Assembly: GCA_963678675.1 (NCBI GenBank)
Contig: OY783191.1
Coordinates: 21,502,024 to 21,566,023 of the forward strand
DNA length: 64,000 nucleotides
Origin: Xiphydria camelus
Taxonomy: Eukaryota; Arthropoda; Insecta; Hymenoptera; Xiphydriidae
Direction: 5' to 3'
Shown here: positions 63,797 to 64,000 of the stretch, piece after piece
Layout: every line of letters begins with the position of its first letter
How positions within the stretch are numbered: position 1 is the stretch's first letter
Notes under the pieces: model-generated
The model's database searches: none
What the model was told of the DNA's origin: nothing
The model's input: only the letters and a program-made list of their open reading frames with translations
Translations under genes and position numbers: made by a program

Positions 63797-64000
63797 TTGT
63801 AATACGCACTTCCCGTTTCAACTATTCCAGCGTTAAATGACTTGCACTTCTGTCAAGCTAATTACCTTTTGTGAACTGTTCATGGTAGGAGGCAACGATT
63901 GATAATTGCGACTAGTAGACAAATTCGTCTATTAAAACTGAAAGGCAAATTGGTGTGCCGAACTATTACTGCGGTAATGCGTCAGTTGCAAAGCATGGAC

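Overview
This is a eukaryotic, AT-rich, intron-bearing sequence, most likely from an insect. The transposase families resemble those I associate with hemipteran genomes, but the species cannot be told from this window. There is no bacterial gene organisation, rRNA or CRISPR array.

The best host-gene evidence is at the two edges, on the + strand. An exon at 110-391 carries an ATG at 131 and a Cys-rich segment. It is followed in matching phase by a small acidic exon at 60902-61031 and a candidate third exon from 63687. If these belong to one gene, almost the whole window is a single intron of about 60.5 kb. From memory, the encoded N-terminus resembles arthropod eggless/SETDB1 H3K9 methyltransferases, a TE-silencing enzyme; this needs a database check.

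The intron is packed with nested DNA transposons. From left to right: a broken piggyBac-like gene (0.5-1.3 kb); a 3.8-kb long-TIR element with a DDE_4/SWIM transposase split by a MITE (1.9-5.8 kb); giant palindromes (6.0-8.6 kb); a composite element with IS630-like and TTAA insertions (9.1-12.1 kb); a foldback element with tandem-repeat arms (12.1-16.3 kb); a near-perfect 3.85-kb palindrome with three tRNA-like sequences (17.3-21.2 kb); a 6.5-kb Sola-like element with a 4-bp target duplication (22.6-29.1 kb); a mariner split by a pogo-like element that itself carries two MITEs (30.4-36.9 kb); a second foldback split by a PIF/Harbinger element (37.0-40.4 kb); a TTAA element containing a Kolobok-like one (41.6-45.4 kb); and a 10.5-kb stack (45.6-56.0 kb) of mariner-like unit > piggyBac > Tc1/mariner-like element > mariner, with MITEs and a Helitron. 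Mariner fragments and dispersed repeats follow to 60.5 kb.

Nearly every transposase has frameshifts, stops or insertions, so this is a fossil record rather than a set of working genes. The most intact ORF is the mariner at 49948-50987, with one frameshift. Many insertions can be dated relative to each other because an uninterrupted partner (the other TIR arm or another repeat copy in this window) preserves the empty target site. No gene is annotated as functional except the putative host exons.
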